64,000 nt of DNA from Algorimicrobium sp002414705 (GTDB taxonomy: Bacteria; Bacteroidota; Bacteroidia; Flavobacteriales; Flavobacteriaceae), in contig CAXAUF010000008.1 of assembly GCA_963972425.1 (NCBI GenBank), forward strand, positions 1 through 64,000, given 5' to 3'. This document shows, in pieces, positions 52,426-63,064 of this stretch; the stretch's first letter is position 1, and the number at the start of each line of letters is the position of its first letter. Made by a program: the position numbers and the translations under genes. The notes beneath the pieces were generated by a model. That model did no database searches. It was not told where the DNA came from and was given only the letters and a program-made list of their open reading frames with translations.

Positions 52426-54609
52426 TTAGGCTTTTATATATTTATATAATTGATTAAACTTTGAAGCATCTAAAATAGCATCACATGCTGGAGAAAACAC
52501 ATTCACGTTTTCTGAAATAGCAATGCCAACTTCACTTTGTGCCAATGCTCCAGCATCATTTAATCCGTCGCCAATCATTAGTACTTTCGCTCCTTCAGAT
52601 TGGTGGTATTTAATGTAATCCAATTTATCATCAGGATTTTGATTAAATATGAGTTTGGTTTTTGCTGGTAATAGTTTCTTCAAGTTCTCTAATTCACCTG
52701 AATTATCGCCAGAAAGTATTACCAAATCATAATCACTTTTCAAAAGATTAAATAACTTTGAAAGTCCTTTTCTGTAGCTATTATAAAACGTATATTTTCC
52801 TTTGTATTTATTGTTACTACTAATGTGAACAGTTGTGTTCAAAATGGATATATCTTGCTCAAGACCAACAAAACTAGCGGATCCAATTTTCATGGTGTCA
52901 TTTTGGTGAATACTTTCAATACCTTTTCCTAAATGTTCTTCAAAATGATTTAAGGTTATAATATCATGTTCATCCAAAATATCATAAAGGGTTCTGCTTA
53001 ATGGATGATTAGAACCTCTTAAGGTGTTTTTTAATTGTAATTCTTCAGAAGCATTTAACAGATCGCCATCATAGGTAGCCGAACTTAATTTGTTAGATGT
53101 AATGGTTCCTGTTTTGTCAAAAATTATGGTATTTATGGATGCTAATTGCTCAATAACAGACGCGTTTTTTAAGTAGAATTTCAACTTACCAAAAATGCGT
53201 AGCAAATTACCCAAGGTAAACGGTGCAGATAGCGCAATGGCACAAGGACAAGCAATAATTAAAACGGCTGTAAACACATTCATCGCTTTTGTTGAATCTA
53301 CAAATAACCAATAGGTTGTTGCTATAAAGGCAACGCTTAAAACGGCAATGGTAAATCGTTTACTTATGGTATTTGTTAATGTTGTAAAACCATCTTCTTT
53401 ATTTTTGTTAAATACATCATTACTCCACAATTGGGTTAGGTAGCTTTGTTCAACGGATTTTAAGGCTTCCATTTCTATAACACCAGTAGTTTGTTTTCCT
53501 CCAGCATAAAGTTTGTCGCCAGAATTTTTGGTAACAGCATCAGATTCTCCCGTTACAAAACTATAATCAATTTTCGCTTTCCCGTTGATTAAAATACCAT
53601 CAACTGGAATAAGTTCTTGGTTTCTAATAAGAAGTCTGTCTCCTTTTTTAATATCATATACTTGAATGGGTGTTTCAATGCCATTTAATATTTTAGTAAT
53701 CGCAATGGGGAAATACGATTTATAATCGCGTTCAAAAGATAAAAATGAATAGGTTTTCTGCTGAAAAAACTTCCCTAAAAGTAGGAAGAACACCAAACCG
53801 GTTAGGCTGTCAAAAAATCCAGAGCCTAAATCCAAAATAATTTCCACAGTACTTCTTACAAAAAGAACGGTTAATCCTAAAGCAATGGGAACATCAATAT
53901 TAAGAAGTCCCGAGCGCAATCCTTTGTAAGCTGATGTGAAATAATCGCGTCCAGCATAAAAAATAACAGGTAATGAGAAGGCAAACATAAGCCATCTGAA
54001 AACGTGTTTATATTGTTCAATCCAGAATTCGCCGACTTCAAAATACTCTGGAAATGATAAAAACATAACATTACCAAAAGCAAAACCAGCAACACCCAAT
54101 TTATAGGTTAGTGAACGATTTATATTTTCTTTACCTGTTTTAAAATCGTCAAGCGAAATGTAAGGTTCATAACCAATAGTGCTTAATAATAAAACCGCTT
54201 CTTTTAATGAAAATTGATTGGTTTTATACGTAATACGAACATTCTTTTTCCCAAAATTGACTTGAGAAGCAGTAATGTTTTTATTTAGTTTATTCAGGTT
54301 TTCTAAAATCCAAATACACGAACTACAATGAATATGAGGAATATATAAGGTGGCAATTTGAATATGACCATCATTAAATTCAGTCAGTTTTTCTATGATA
54401 TTTTCTTGAGATAGAAAGTCATATTTACCCTGAATTTCTTTTGGGGCAGAACCAGGAGCCGTTTGTAAATCGTAATAACAGGTTAAATCGTTTTCTGAAA
54501 AAATTTCATAAACGGTTTTACACCCATTACAACAAAATAATTTTTCGTTGTAACTAATTTGTTCTGAATCGCATATGTCACCACAGTGGAAACAGTTATG
54601 TTGTTCCAT
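52426..54609 (-). CDS. ccoI: CcoI/FixI copper P1B-type ATPase, truncated by an in-frame TAA
   Basis: A 727-residue product. It has an N-terminal Cys-rich region (CFHCGDICD, CCNGC), a heavy-metal domain with HIHCSSC, and six recognisable helices. CPC is in ACPCAIALS, with TGES, DKTGT, the HP motif (GSNHPLSR) and GDGLNDAGAL. Such ATPases export copper from the cytoplasm to the cbb3 oxidase. Codon 728 is TAA where relatives continue with two more helices, which are still encoded at 52237-52425. As written, the protein lacks copper-transport residues of helices 7 and 8. It is divergent from the crp/fnr gene. Confidence 0.88.
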   Translation of the reverse strand: MEQHNCFHCGDICDSEQISYNEKLFCCNGCKTVYEIFSENDLTCYYDLQTAPGSAPKEIQGKYDFLSQENIIEKLTEFNDGHIQIATLYIPHIHCSSCIWILENLNKLNKNITASQVNFGKKNVRITYKTNQFSLKEAVLLLSTIGYEPYISLDDFKTGKENINRSLTYKLGVAGFAFGNVMFLSFPEYFEVGEFWIEQYKHVFRWLMFAFSLPVIFYAGRDYFTSAYKGLRSGLLNIDVPIALGLTVLFVRSTVEIILDLGSGFFDSLTGLVFFLLLGKFFQQKTYSFLSFERDYKSYFPIAITKILNGIETPIQVYDIKKGDRLLIRNQELIPVDGILINGKAKIDYSFVTGESDAVTKNSGDKLYAGGKQTTGVIEMEALKSVEQSYLTQLWSNDVFNKNKEDGFTTLTNTISKRFTIAVLSVAFIATTYWLFVDSTKAMNVFTAVLIIACPCAIALSAPFTLGNLLRIFGKLKFYLKNASVIEQLASINTIIFDKTGTITSNKLSSATYDGDLLNASEELQLKNTLRGSNHPLSRTLYDILDEHDIITLNHFEEHLGKGIESIHQNDTMKIGSASFVGLEQDISILNTTVHISSNNKYKGKYTFYNSYRKGLSKLFNLLKSDYDLVILSGDNSGELENLKKLLPAKTKLIFNQNPDDKLDYIKYHQSEGAKVLMIGDGLNDAGALAQSEVGIAISENVNVFSPACDAILDASKFNQLYKYIKA

Positions 54610-54634
54610 AAAACTTGCTCATTTATACCTGTTG

Positions 54635-54642
54635 CAAAGTTT
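54635..54642 (-). promoter_or_regulatory. ccoI -7 promoter element
   Basis: On the minus strand AAACTTTG is one mismatch from TAnnTTTG, 25 bases before the ccoI ATG and 29.5 bases from the operator centre. Confidence 0.5.
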
Positions 54643-54663
54643 AGAAGATAAGCAATAATTTAA

Positions 54664-54679
54664 TATGATTTTTATCATG
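54664..54679. promoter_or_regulatory. Shared Crp/Fnr-type operator of ccoI and the regulator gene
   Basis: TATGA-TTTTTA-TCATG, centre 54671.5. Towards ccoI it has the activator spacing of 29.5 bases. Towards the crp/fnr gene its centre is only 15.5 bases before the -7 element TATTTTTG at 54687-54694, so binding would cover the -33 region. Confidence 0.75.
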
Positions 54680-54686
54680 TTTTCTG

Positions 54687-54694
54687 TATTTTTG
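54687..54694 (+). promoter_or_regulatory. -7 promoter element of the Crp/Fnr gene
   Basis: TATTTTTG matches TAnnTTTG, 24 bases before the ATG at 54718. Confidence 0.6.
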
Positions 54695-54717
54695 ATATGA
54701 ACATTTTATAATTAGGT

Positions 54718-55395
54718 ATGAGTAAATGTGAACAATGTATTGCCAAGCAATTGAACTCGTTAAATTCTATGACGACTGAAGAGTTGAAGAAGGTATCAGC
54801 CTGCAAAACAACACGATATTACAAAAAGGGTGATGTTATTTTTGATGAAGGCGAAACGCTACACGGTGTTTTTTGCGTACGTAGTGGTGTTGCTAAATTA
54901 ACAAAGTTAAGCGCCAATGGTAAAGACCAAACAGTCAAACTACTTGGGAAAGGCGAGCTTTTAGGTCAGCGTTCTGTTATTAGTGATGAACGTACTAATT
55001 TAAGTGCAGTAGCTTTAAACGATATTGAGTTATGTTTTGTTCCTAAAAATGAGATTGTAACACCTCTTCATGAAAATCAGAATTTTTCTTTTGATGTTTT
55101 GCAGAGTTTAGCCAAAGATTTACGAACTGCTGAAGATGATCTTATTAATATGGCCCAAAAATCTGTTAAGCAACGTATGGCGGAAACGCTAATTTACATT
55201 CAACATGTTTTTGGTGTGGATTCTTCAGGTGCGTTAAATGTCATATTATCTCGTGAGGATTATGCCAGTATTGTTGGAACAGCAACGGAATCTGCTATCC
55301 GTATTTTATCGCAATTTAAAAAGGAAAAATTGATTGCTACTTCTGGTAAACATATAACCATTACAGATTTGGAAGGTTTAAAGCGCGTTGAATAA
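54718..55395 (+). CDS. Crp/Fnr family transcriptional regulator
   Basis: A 225-residue regulator. It has a cyclic nucleotide-binding-type beta-roll (about 25-125), a dimer helix (126-160) and a winged HTH whose recognition helix is GTATESAIRILSQF. Thr190, Glu191 and Arg195 align with Arg180, Glu181 and Arg185 of E. coli CRP. Cysteines lie at 4, 7, 29, 53 and 106; the CxxC near the N-terminus recalls FNR, but the spacing differs. No cAMP-binding signature is clear. It is divergent from ccoI and surrounded by genes that share one operator, so it is the likely regulator of that set. Confidence 0.93.
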   Translation: MSKCEQCIAKQLNSLNSMTTEELKKVSACKTTRYYKKGDVIFDEGETLHGVFCVRSGVAKLTKLSANGKDQTVKLLGKGELLGQRSVISDERTNLSAVALNDIELCFVPKNEIVTPLHENQNFSFDVLQSLAKDLRTAEDDLINMAQKSVKQRMAETLIYIQHVFGVDSSGALNVILSREDYASIVGTATESAIRILSQFKKEKLIATSGKHITITDLEGLKRVE

Positions 55396-55396
55396 A

Positions 55397-55430
55397 AAAA
55401 TGCCCTAATTTTTAAATTAGAGCATTTTAT
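55397..55430. terminator. Bidirectional terminator between the regulator and the BNR protein
   Basis: AAAATGC-c-CTAATTT pairs with AAATTAG-a-GCATTTT, with one internal mismatch and A/T runs on both sides. It separates two converging genes. Confidence 0.75.
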
Positions 55431-55449
55431 AAATACTTCACAAGTTATA

Positions 55450-58400
55450 TTAAAACATCTTAACCGGTTTAAATGGATTGAGTTGTAATTTCTCCATATT
55501 GGATTGATAGGTATTCCATGATTCAGAGTAAAATGAATTTGTTTTTGTTACAGCTTCATTTAATGCATCTTCAGCCTGTTTTATAAGCGTATCTTCTGTT
55601 GTTGTCATGCCATTTTTTCTAGATTGAGAATACCAACTAGCCGTTCCCAATCGGCTGCTAACTGGAATATCATCGGAGTTTGTAATACCTTGGCGCTTAT
55701 CTGGTTTTCCTAAATATAAGTTGATGAGGTCGTCTATCTTTTCTGAAATTTCTTTGGACTCTTTTATGGCATCCTTATATTGTTCTTTATCAAGTTTCTT
55801 TAAATCCGACATATATTTATCCGAAATATTCTTACTTTCTACTAGTTGTTTTACAGCATCTGCCATGGTTTCTTGTAACGTCTCTAAACGTTTAGATGTA
55901 GTATAAATAGCATCAATATTAGCTTGTGATACGTTTAATCTTGGATCCGATTGAACGGTAATCTGTGTTTCTGAAGTTTCATTTCCATAAGTCATCACCA
56001 CACGATAAGTACCTGGTTTAACCGTAACGCCTCCAGATTCACTTGTTCGTTTTCTAATAGATCGCGATGCACGAGAAACGCCAGCTTCATCCATATACCA
56101 AGTCCATTTATGAACACCTGTTTCTTTTGGTGTTTTACGTTTTAAGGTTCTCATAAGGCGTTCACCATCATAAAATTGTAGGGTAATGGAATCTTTCGTA
56201 ATTGTTGATTTTTCTGCTATTTCGGGAGTATCTTCACCATCAACGTTCGCTTCTGACTGATCTTCCTCTTCAGCTGATTCTGTAGCGTCTGAATCTTTTG
56301 TTTCTTTTTGTTCTTTTGTTTTTGTGGAATCTACTTTTACAAAATAGGAGAGTGTCGCACCAAATCCGCGATTTTCACCATGATACATAGCGTCTGCTCC
56401 AAAACGGCTTCCTGTTGGTTGCTGGTATGCGGCTTGGTAAGCAATTGGTGGACTAAATAATTCTAAATTTCCATTTATTAATTGTTTGTTTTTTGCCATA
56501 GCTCGTAACGGTCTGATATCATCTAAAACCCATGCAGCACGACCAAATGTACCAATCACTAAATCATGTTCTCTTGTATGAATGACTAAATCTTTTACAG
56601 AAACGGTCGGGAAGTTTTCGTTCCATTTGGTCCATGTGTTTCCTGCGTCAATAGATATGTAAAGACCATCATCCGTTCCTAAAAACAATAAGTTGGGTTC
56701 TTCTAAATCTTCAACAATTGATAGTGTGTAACTTTCTACATCATCTGCATTTACAATGCGTGTCCATGTTTTTCCATAGTTTGTCGTTCTATAAGCATAC
56801 GGTTCATAATTAAAGCGTCTGTAATCGTTTGCAATTAATAAGGCTTCACCTTTATTTTTGTTTGATGCTTTTATTTGAGGAATCCAACTACCAGCAGGTA
56901 ATCCTTTAATGTTTTTAGAAACATCAGTCCACGATTCACCACCATTTTGAGTAACATGAACACGTCCATCATCTGTACTCACCCAAAGCATATCTTTTTC
57001 AAGAGATGAAGGTTCAATAACTAAAATAGTACAGTGGTTTTCGGCACCTGTGGCATCCATAGTTAATCCTCCACTTTCATTTTGCTTCAGTTTTTCGGGA
57101 TCGTTTGTGGTTAAATCGTCTGAAATAATGGTCCATGTTTCGCCTTTGTCTGTTGATTTATGCACAAACTGACTTCCAAAATAAATGGTGCTATTATTAA
57201 ATGGATCTATGTTTATTGCCGAATTCCAATTAAAACGTAATTTCACATTTGCATCTGGATGAATAGGTTTTACGGTATAATTATTTCCTGTTTCCCAGTC
57301 ATACCTGCTTACAGAACCTTCTTGACTCATGGTCCAACCAAATCGGGAATCATCTTTATCAGGAACGACATCAAAACCATCACCAAAACTAATTTCTTGC
57401 CAATAGCTATTTCTAATCCCTTGTGCGCGCCAAACATAAGCTGGTCCACGCCAAGAACCGTTGTCTTGCATGCCTCCATATACATTATATGGATACTCAT
57501 TATCTACGTTTATATGATAAAACTGCGCAACAGGTAAATTTCCTATAAAGCGCCACGTTTCACCACCATCATGAGTAATATTCATACCGCCATCATTTCC
57601 ATCAATCATGAAGCTGCCATCTTTTGGGTGAATCCACCATGCATGATGATCGGGATGAACGCCGTTATCTACACCATAAGCAGGCATGAGTTGATTAAAG
57701 TTTTTTCCGCCATCTTCACTCACATTCACATAGGTAAATACGGAGTATACACGATTCTCATTTTGAGGATCTACGTAAATTTCAGAGTAGTAAAAGGGTC
57801 TGTTTCCAATATCATTTTTATCATTAATTTTTTTCCATTTAAAACCACCATCTTCACTTTTATACAGGGCATTTTTTTTAGCTTCAACTAACGCATAGAT
57901 AATATTGGGTTTATTAGGAGCTATGGCAACACCTATTCTGCCTAAATTTCCAGTAGGAAAACCATCGTCTTCTGTGACTTTTTTCCACGTTTCGCCTCCA
58001 TCAAAAGTAATATGCAAACCAGAACCTTCACCACCAGAGTTAAAAAACCAGGGATCGCGTTTGTGTTCCCACATAGCCGCAATTAATTTGTTGGGATTTG
58101 TAGGATCCATAATTAAATCGGCAGCACCAGTTTTATTGTTGGCAAAAAGAATTTGTTTCCACGTTTTTCCACCATCAATCGTTTTATAAACACCACGTTC
58201 TGGATGTTCTCCCCAAGGTGAGCCAATGGCAGCAGCATATACTATATTCGGATTTGTTGGATCTATAACTACACGATGAATATGGCGCGTTTTTTCTAAA
58301 CCCATGGATTGCCAGTTTTTACCACCATCTAAAGATTTGTAAATACCGTAACCACCATTTAAACTATTTCTAGGATTTCCTTCACCAGTTCCTAACCAAA

Positions 58401-58698
58401 TAACACTAGGGTTTGATTGTTGAATAGCAACAGCACCAATAGAAGCGGTAACTTCGTTGTCAAAAATAGGATTCCATTTTATACCGCCTGAAGTCGATTT
58501 CCATAAGCCACCAGAAGCGGTACCAACGTACATAATATCTGGATTGGAATGAACCACATCAATAGCCGTAACACGTCCAGACATGCCGCCAGGACCAATA
58601 TTTCTAGGTTTCATGTTTTTGATTAAATCCAGATTGAATTCTTGTGAAAACCCTGAAATTGAAATAAATAAGAATAGTAAAAGAAAACGTTTTTTCAT
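55450..58698 (-). CDS. Large exported BNR/VPS10-type beta-propeller protein
   Basis: A 1082-residue protein with a signal peptide (cleavage near SGFSQ-E, residue 19). About ten Asp-box (BNR) motifs follow (SLDGGKNW, TIDGGKTW, TFDGGETW, SEDGGFKW, THDGGETW, STDKGETW, SIDAGNTW), which build two sialidase-type propellers as in sortilin/VPS10 proteins. A low-complexity Asp/Glu/Lys insert lies near residues 800-845. The C-terminal part is beta-sandwich then helical. Databases call such proteins glycosyl hydrolases, but I see no catalytic sialidase site. The role is unknown. Confidence 0.88.
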   Translation of the reverse strand: MKKRFLLLFLFISISGFSQEFNLDLIKNMKPRNIGPGGMSGRVTAIDVVHSNPDIMYVGTASGGLWKSTSGGIKWNPIFDNEVTASIGAVAIQQSNPSVIWLGTGEGNPRNSLNGGYGIYKSLDGGKNWQSMGLEKTRHIHRVVIDPTNPNIVYAAAIGSPWGEHPERGVYKTIDGGKTWKQILFANNKTGAADLIMDPTNPNKLIAAMWEHKRDPWFFNSGGEGSGLHITFDGGETWKKVTEDDGFPTGNLGRIGVAIAPNKPNIIYALVEAKKNALYKSEDGGFKWKKINDKNDIGNRPFYYSEIYVDPQNENRVYSVFTYVNVSEDGGKNFNQLMPAYGVDNGVHPDHHAWWIHPKDGSFMIDGNDGGMNITHDGGETWRFIGNLPVAQFYHINVDNEYPYNVYGGMQDNGSWRGPAYVWRAQGIRNSYWQEISFGDGFDVVPDKDDSRFGWTMSQEGSVSRYDWETGNNYTVKPIHPDANVKLRFNWNSAINIDPFNNSTIYFGSQFVHKSTDKGETWTIISDDLTTNDPEKLKQNESGGLTMDATGAENHCTILVIEPSSLEKDMLWVSTDDGRVHVTQNGGESWTDVSKNIKGLPAGSWIPQIKASNKNKGEALLIANDYRRFNYEPYAYRTTNYGKTWTRIVNADDVESYTLSIVEDLEEPNLLFLGTDDGLYISIDAGNTWTKWNENFPTVSVKDLVIHTREHDLVIGTFGRAAWVLDDIRPLRAMAKNKQLINGNLELFSPPIAYQAAYQQPTGSRFGADAMYHGENRGFGATLSYFVKVDSTKTKEQKETKDSDATESAEEEDQSEANVDGEDTPEIAEKSTITKDSITLQFYDGERLMRTLKRKTPKETGVHKWTWYMDEAGVSRASRSIRKRTSESGGVTVKPGTYRVVMTYGNETSETQITVQSDPRLNVSQANIDAIYTTSKRLETLQETMADAVKQLVESKNISDKYMSDLKKLDKEQYKDAIKESKEISEKIDDLINLYLGKPDKRQGITNSDDIPVSSRLGTASWYSQSRKNGMTTTEDTLIKQAEDALNEAVTKTNSFYSESWNTYQSNMEKLQLNPFKPVKMF

Positions 58699-58794
58699 GG
58701 TTGGTTGTTTAGTTTGCTATAAAGTTAAGCAAGAAAACTTAAATAGATGTTAAGGAATTTAATTAGGATGAAAATTGTCGTATTTTTATGGTGC

Positions 58795-59922
58795 ATGAAA
58801 AAAGAAAATAATTACAGAAAAGGCTTCGTATTTAAACAATATGAATCGCCTTTACAAAGTCCGTTTGAAAAACTTTTTGATGTTTTCAAAGAACTAATCA
58901 CGCATACTTCGGGTGATTTTGATGAAGCAATCGATTGGTTGAAACAGTTGGATGAAGAATACCAGTTAACAACTCCTGATTACTCCATTGAAGATTTTAT
59001 TGAGGACCTCAAAGCGAAGGGTTACATTCGTGAGGAAATTCGTCCTGATGGAAATAAGGGTACTGCCATTACCGCAAAAACCGAACGAGCTATTAGGCAA
59101 TCTGCTCTAGCACAAATATTCGGTAACTTAAAAAAGAGTGGTAGCGGAAATCATAGAAGTAAAGGCCTTGGAATAGGAGATGAGCATACAGGTGATTTTA
59201 GAAATTACCAATTTGGAGATGGTTTGGATAAGGTGAATATTACTGAAAGTCTTCGGAATGCTCAAATTAATAATGGGATTGGAAATTTCAATTTAACCGA
59301 AGATGATTTGGTGGTTGAAGAAACCACGCATAAATCGCAAATGAGTACTATTTTAATGATAGACATTAGCCATAGTATGATTTTGTATGGTGAAGATAGG
59401 ATTACACCAGCCAAAAAAGTGGCTATGGCATTGGCAGAATTAATTACCACACGCTATCCTAAAGACACACTTGATATTTTAGTTTTCGGAAACGATGCGT
59501 GGCCGATAAAAATTAAAGATTTACCGTATTTACATGTTGGACCTTATCATACCAATACAGTTGCAGGACTGCAATTGGCTATGGATTTACTCCGAAGAAA
59601 ACGGAATACGAATAAGCAGATTTTTATGATTACCGATGGTAAACCCAGTTGTTTGAAACTGCCAGATGGCACCTATTATAAAGATAGTAATGGGTTAAAT
59701 CCGCACATTACCAATAAATGCTATGCTATGGCGCAACAAGCCAGGAGATTACACATTCCAATTACAACGTTTATGATAGCTCAAGACCGATATTTAATGC
59801 AGTTTGTTGAGGAGTTTACGCAAGCCAATCAAGGTAAAGCGTTTTACACAGGCTTAAAAGGTTTGGGTGAAATGATTTTTGAAGATTATGAAAGCAATAG
59901 AAAGAAACGAATTAAAGGATAA
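58795..59922 (+). CDS. VWA domain protein paired with an AAA ATPase
   Basis: A 375-residue soluble protein. I start at ATG 58795 (MKKENNYRKGFVF); the frame opens at 58747, but the extra residues are hydrophobic and atypical. The C-terminal half is a von Willebrand A domain with a MIDAS motif, DISHS (Asp190), and a later Asp in ITDGKPSC. It resembles the D-subunit type of magnesium chelatase-like pairs. The AAA ATPase gene follows 65 bases downstream. The complex probably remodels or loads metal into an unknown target. Confidence 0.87.
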   Translation: MKKENNYRKGFVFKQYESPLQSPFEKLFDVFKELITHTSGDFDEAIDWLKQLDEEYQLTTPDYSIEDFIEDLKAKGYIREEIRPDGNKGTAITAKTERAIRQSALAQIFGNLKKSGSGNHRSKGLGIGDEHTGDFRNYQFGDGLDKVNITESLRNAQINNGIGNFNLTEDDLVVEETTHKSQMSTILMIDISHSMILYGEDRITPAKKVAMALAELITTRYPKDTLDILVFGNDAWPIKIKDLPYLHVGPYHTNTVAGLQLAMDLLRRKRNTNKQIFMITDGKPSCLKLPDGTYYKDSNGLNPHITNKCYAMAQQARRLHIPITTFMIAQDRYLMQFVEEFTQANQGKAFYTGLKGLGEMIFEDYESNRKKRIKG

Positions 59923-59987
59923 ATAGAGCTAAGACTCATAAGTTTAAAAGTTATGGGTTTTTCTCTCTGTTATTAAAAAAATAATAC

Positions 59988-61454
<1,467 letters not shown>

Positions 61455-61511
61455 AACCTTTAAGATGCTTAAGCTGTCAGTTGGAGTGCAGTCGAGAACT
61501 ATTTAATAAAT

Positions 61512-61541
61512 AAAAAGCGATCAATTTGATCGCTTTTTATT
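61512..61541. terminator. Bidirectional terminator after the AAA ATPase
   Basis: AAAAAGCGATCAA (61512-61524) pairs with TTGATCGCTTTTT (61526-61538). It separates the converging ATPase and PepSY genes and overlaps the last codons of the latter. Confidence 0.85.
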
Positions 61542-62075
61542 TTTAATCTGTTTAGGTTTTAACCAGAGCCAAAAGCCGGTAAAAGCCAAAAGCATTAAAC
61601 CTAATGACGTAATGGTAGAATAAAATAATTTAAATGGCGTGGATTGATTTCCGAAAAAATAATCTAAAATGGAGCCATCGTGAATCATTTCTATAATATC
61701 AGCCGTTCGGGTTTTATGCGATAAAATGGCTCCGGAATAGCAATCAATTTGAATTTCGGTAAAATGGTTTTCAAAACGGACTTTCGCCATACCTTTATTT
61801 GGTCTGTAATCTATTCGGTTTATTTCAGAAGATAAATTCAGAGAACTTATATAATTTATTGCAATAGCTTGAATGCTATCCAAACCAATTATTTCCAATT
61901 CCTGATTTAAAACTTTTTGAGATGTTGGTTTTAACTGTAATTCATCTTTCCAAGTTAATAGTAATCCTGTAGCTCCTAAAATAAACATAAACACCACCAA
62001 AGGCATAGCAATAAAACGATGAACTTTACGATACCATCTAGATTGCTTGGCTAATTTTTTACGTTTTAGTTCCAA
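61521..62075 (-). CDS. PepSY domain membrane protein
   Basis: A 184-residue protein with two membrane helices (about 25-45 and 150-172) flanking a PepSY-like periplasmic domain (NRIDYRPNKGMAKVRF, IQIDCYSGAILSHKTRTADIIEMIHDG). It is like the shortened iron-related PepSY-associated membrane proteins. Its function may relate to iron or siderophore reduction, but nothing nearby confirms this. Confidence 0.85.
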   Translation of the reverse strand: MELKRKKLAKQSRWYRKVHRFIAMPLVVFMFILGATGLLLTWKDELQLKPTSQKVLNQELEIIGLDSIQAIAINYISSLNLSSEINRIDYRPNKGMAKVRFENHFTEIQIDCYSGAILSHKTRTADIIEMIHDGSILDYFFGNQSTPFKLFYSTITSLGLMLLAFTGFWLWLKPKQIKNKKRSN

Positions 62076-62201
62076 AAGTAATTGTTTTAAGAGCGAAAAT
62101 AATTAAACTTTAGAGAACTTATTGATGGATTTCTAGAAAAGTAAAATAGGATTTTGTTAAAACTATTTTAAACATTGAATGCTACGCTATAATGGTAAGA
62201 A

Positions 62202-63011
62202 TTATATCTTTTTAAAATTTTGTGGTACTTCAAATGAATTTTCAACTTCTAAAAAAGTGATGTTTTTTAACGTGCCTTCACCTATTTGTTTTGTTAAACC
62301 TAACTTCGAATCCCACTCCCAAAATGTCCATTTACGAGCAAAAGGGATGTTTTTTACAGCTACAAAATCCTCATATTTAATAGCGTGTGGATCTGCTTCG
62401 GCTTCCGCCTTTGTTTTTCCTGCTGTTACAATATAAGCTGCAACTTCTACTAAATTGGAATTTAGATTTGAATAAATCACAAACCAATCATCTGGTGCAT
62501 CACCCGTATTCGCTTTAAAACTTAAATGTTTCGTATTGTATTTTTCGTCTCCTAATTGTGTTTCAGAATACGAACTCCAAATAGTCCCTTCGTCATTCAA
62601 TTTGTATGGTAGCATGAAAAAGTAACTCCAAGTATAGGCATTAAAACGAACACGTTGCGTGTTGGTAATGGAAGGCGAGTAGTACACCTGGTCCTCTTTA
62701 TAAATGATAACGTCACCATTCGTCATTTCTATTTTTCCTTCAGAAGAATCGGTTGAAAATGTTGCTAAACCATTTAATATTTCGTTTCCGCCAAAGTTTA
62801 AAACAAGTTCAAATTGTATAGCAGATTCTTTTAGAAAGGCTTCTTTTTGATGCGCTTTTTCAATGGCGTTTACGAACGGAATTTCAGTTGTATTAATAGT
62901 ATCGCTTGATATAATTTGATCATTCTCATTATCGTTTTCTGGTTTCGATGTGTTGTTTTTACAGGCGATAAAACTAATAACAAGAAAGGCAAATAAGCAG
63001 ATTTTTTTCAT
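62202..63011 (-). CDS. Exported lipoprotein, DUF6503-like
   Basis: A 269-residue lipoprotein (signal VISFIACKNN; Cys17) with an Asn/Asp-rich linker. The body resembles DUF6503-type proteins: NAYTWSYFFMLPYKL, FKANTGDAPDDWFVIY, AEADPHAIKYEDFVAV and PFARKWTFWEWD. The family has no established role. It is 53 bases downstream of the M1 peptidase gene on the same strand, probably one operon. Confidence 0.75.
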   Translation of the reverse strand: MKKICLFAFLVISFIACKNNTSKPENDNENDQIISSDTINTTEIPFVNAIEKAHQKEAFLKESAIQFELVLNFGGNEILNGLATFSTDSSEGKIEMTNGDVIIYKEDQVYYSPSITNTQRVRFNAYTWSYFFMLPYKLNDEGTIWSSYSETQLGDEKYNTKHLSFKANTGDAPDDWFVIYSNLNSNLVEVAAYIVTAGKTKAEAEADPHAIKYEDFVAVKNIPFARKWTFWEWDSKLGLTKQIGEGTLKNITFLEVENSFEVPQNFKKI

Positions 63012-63064
63012 AACGAATAGTGCATGTTTCCTTTTATGTCGTAGTTCTATTTTTTACTTTCAAA

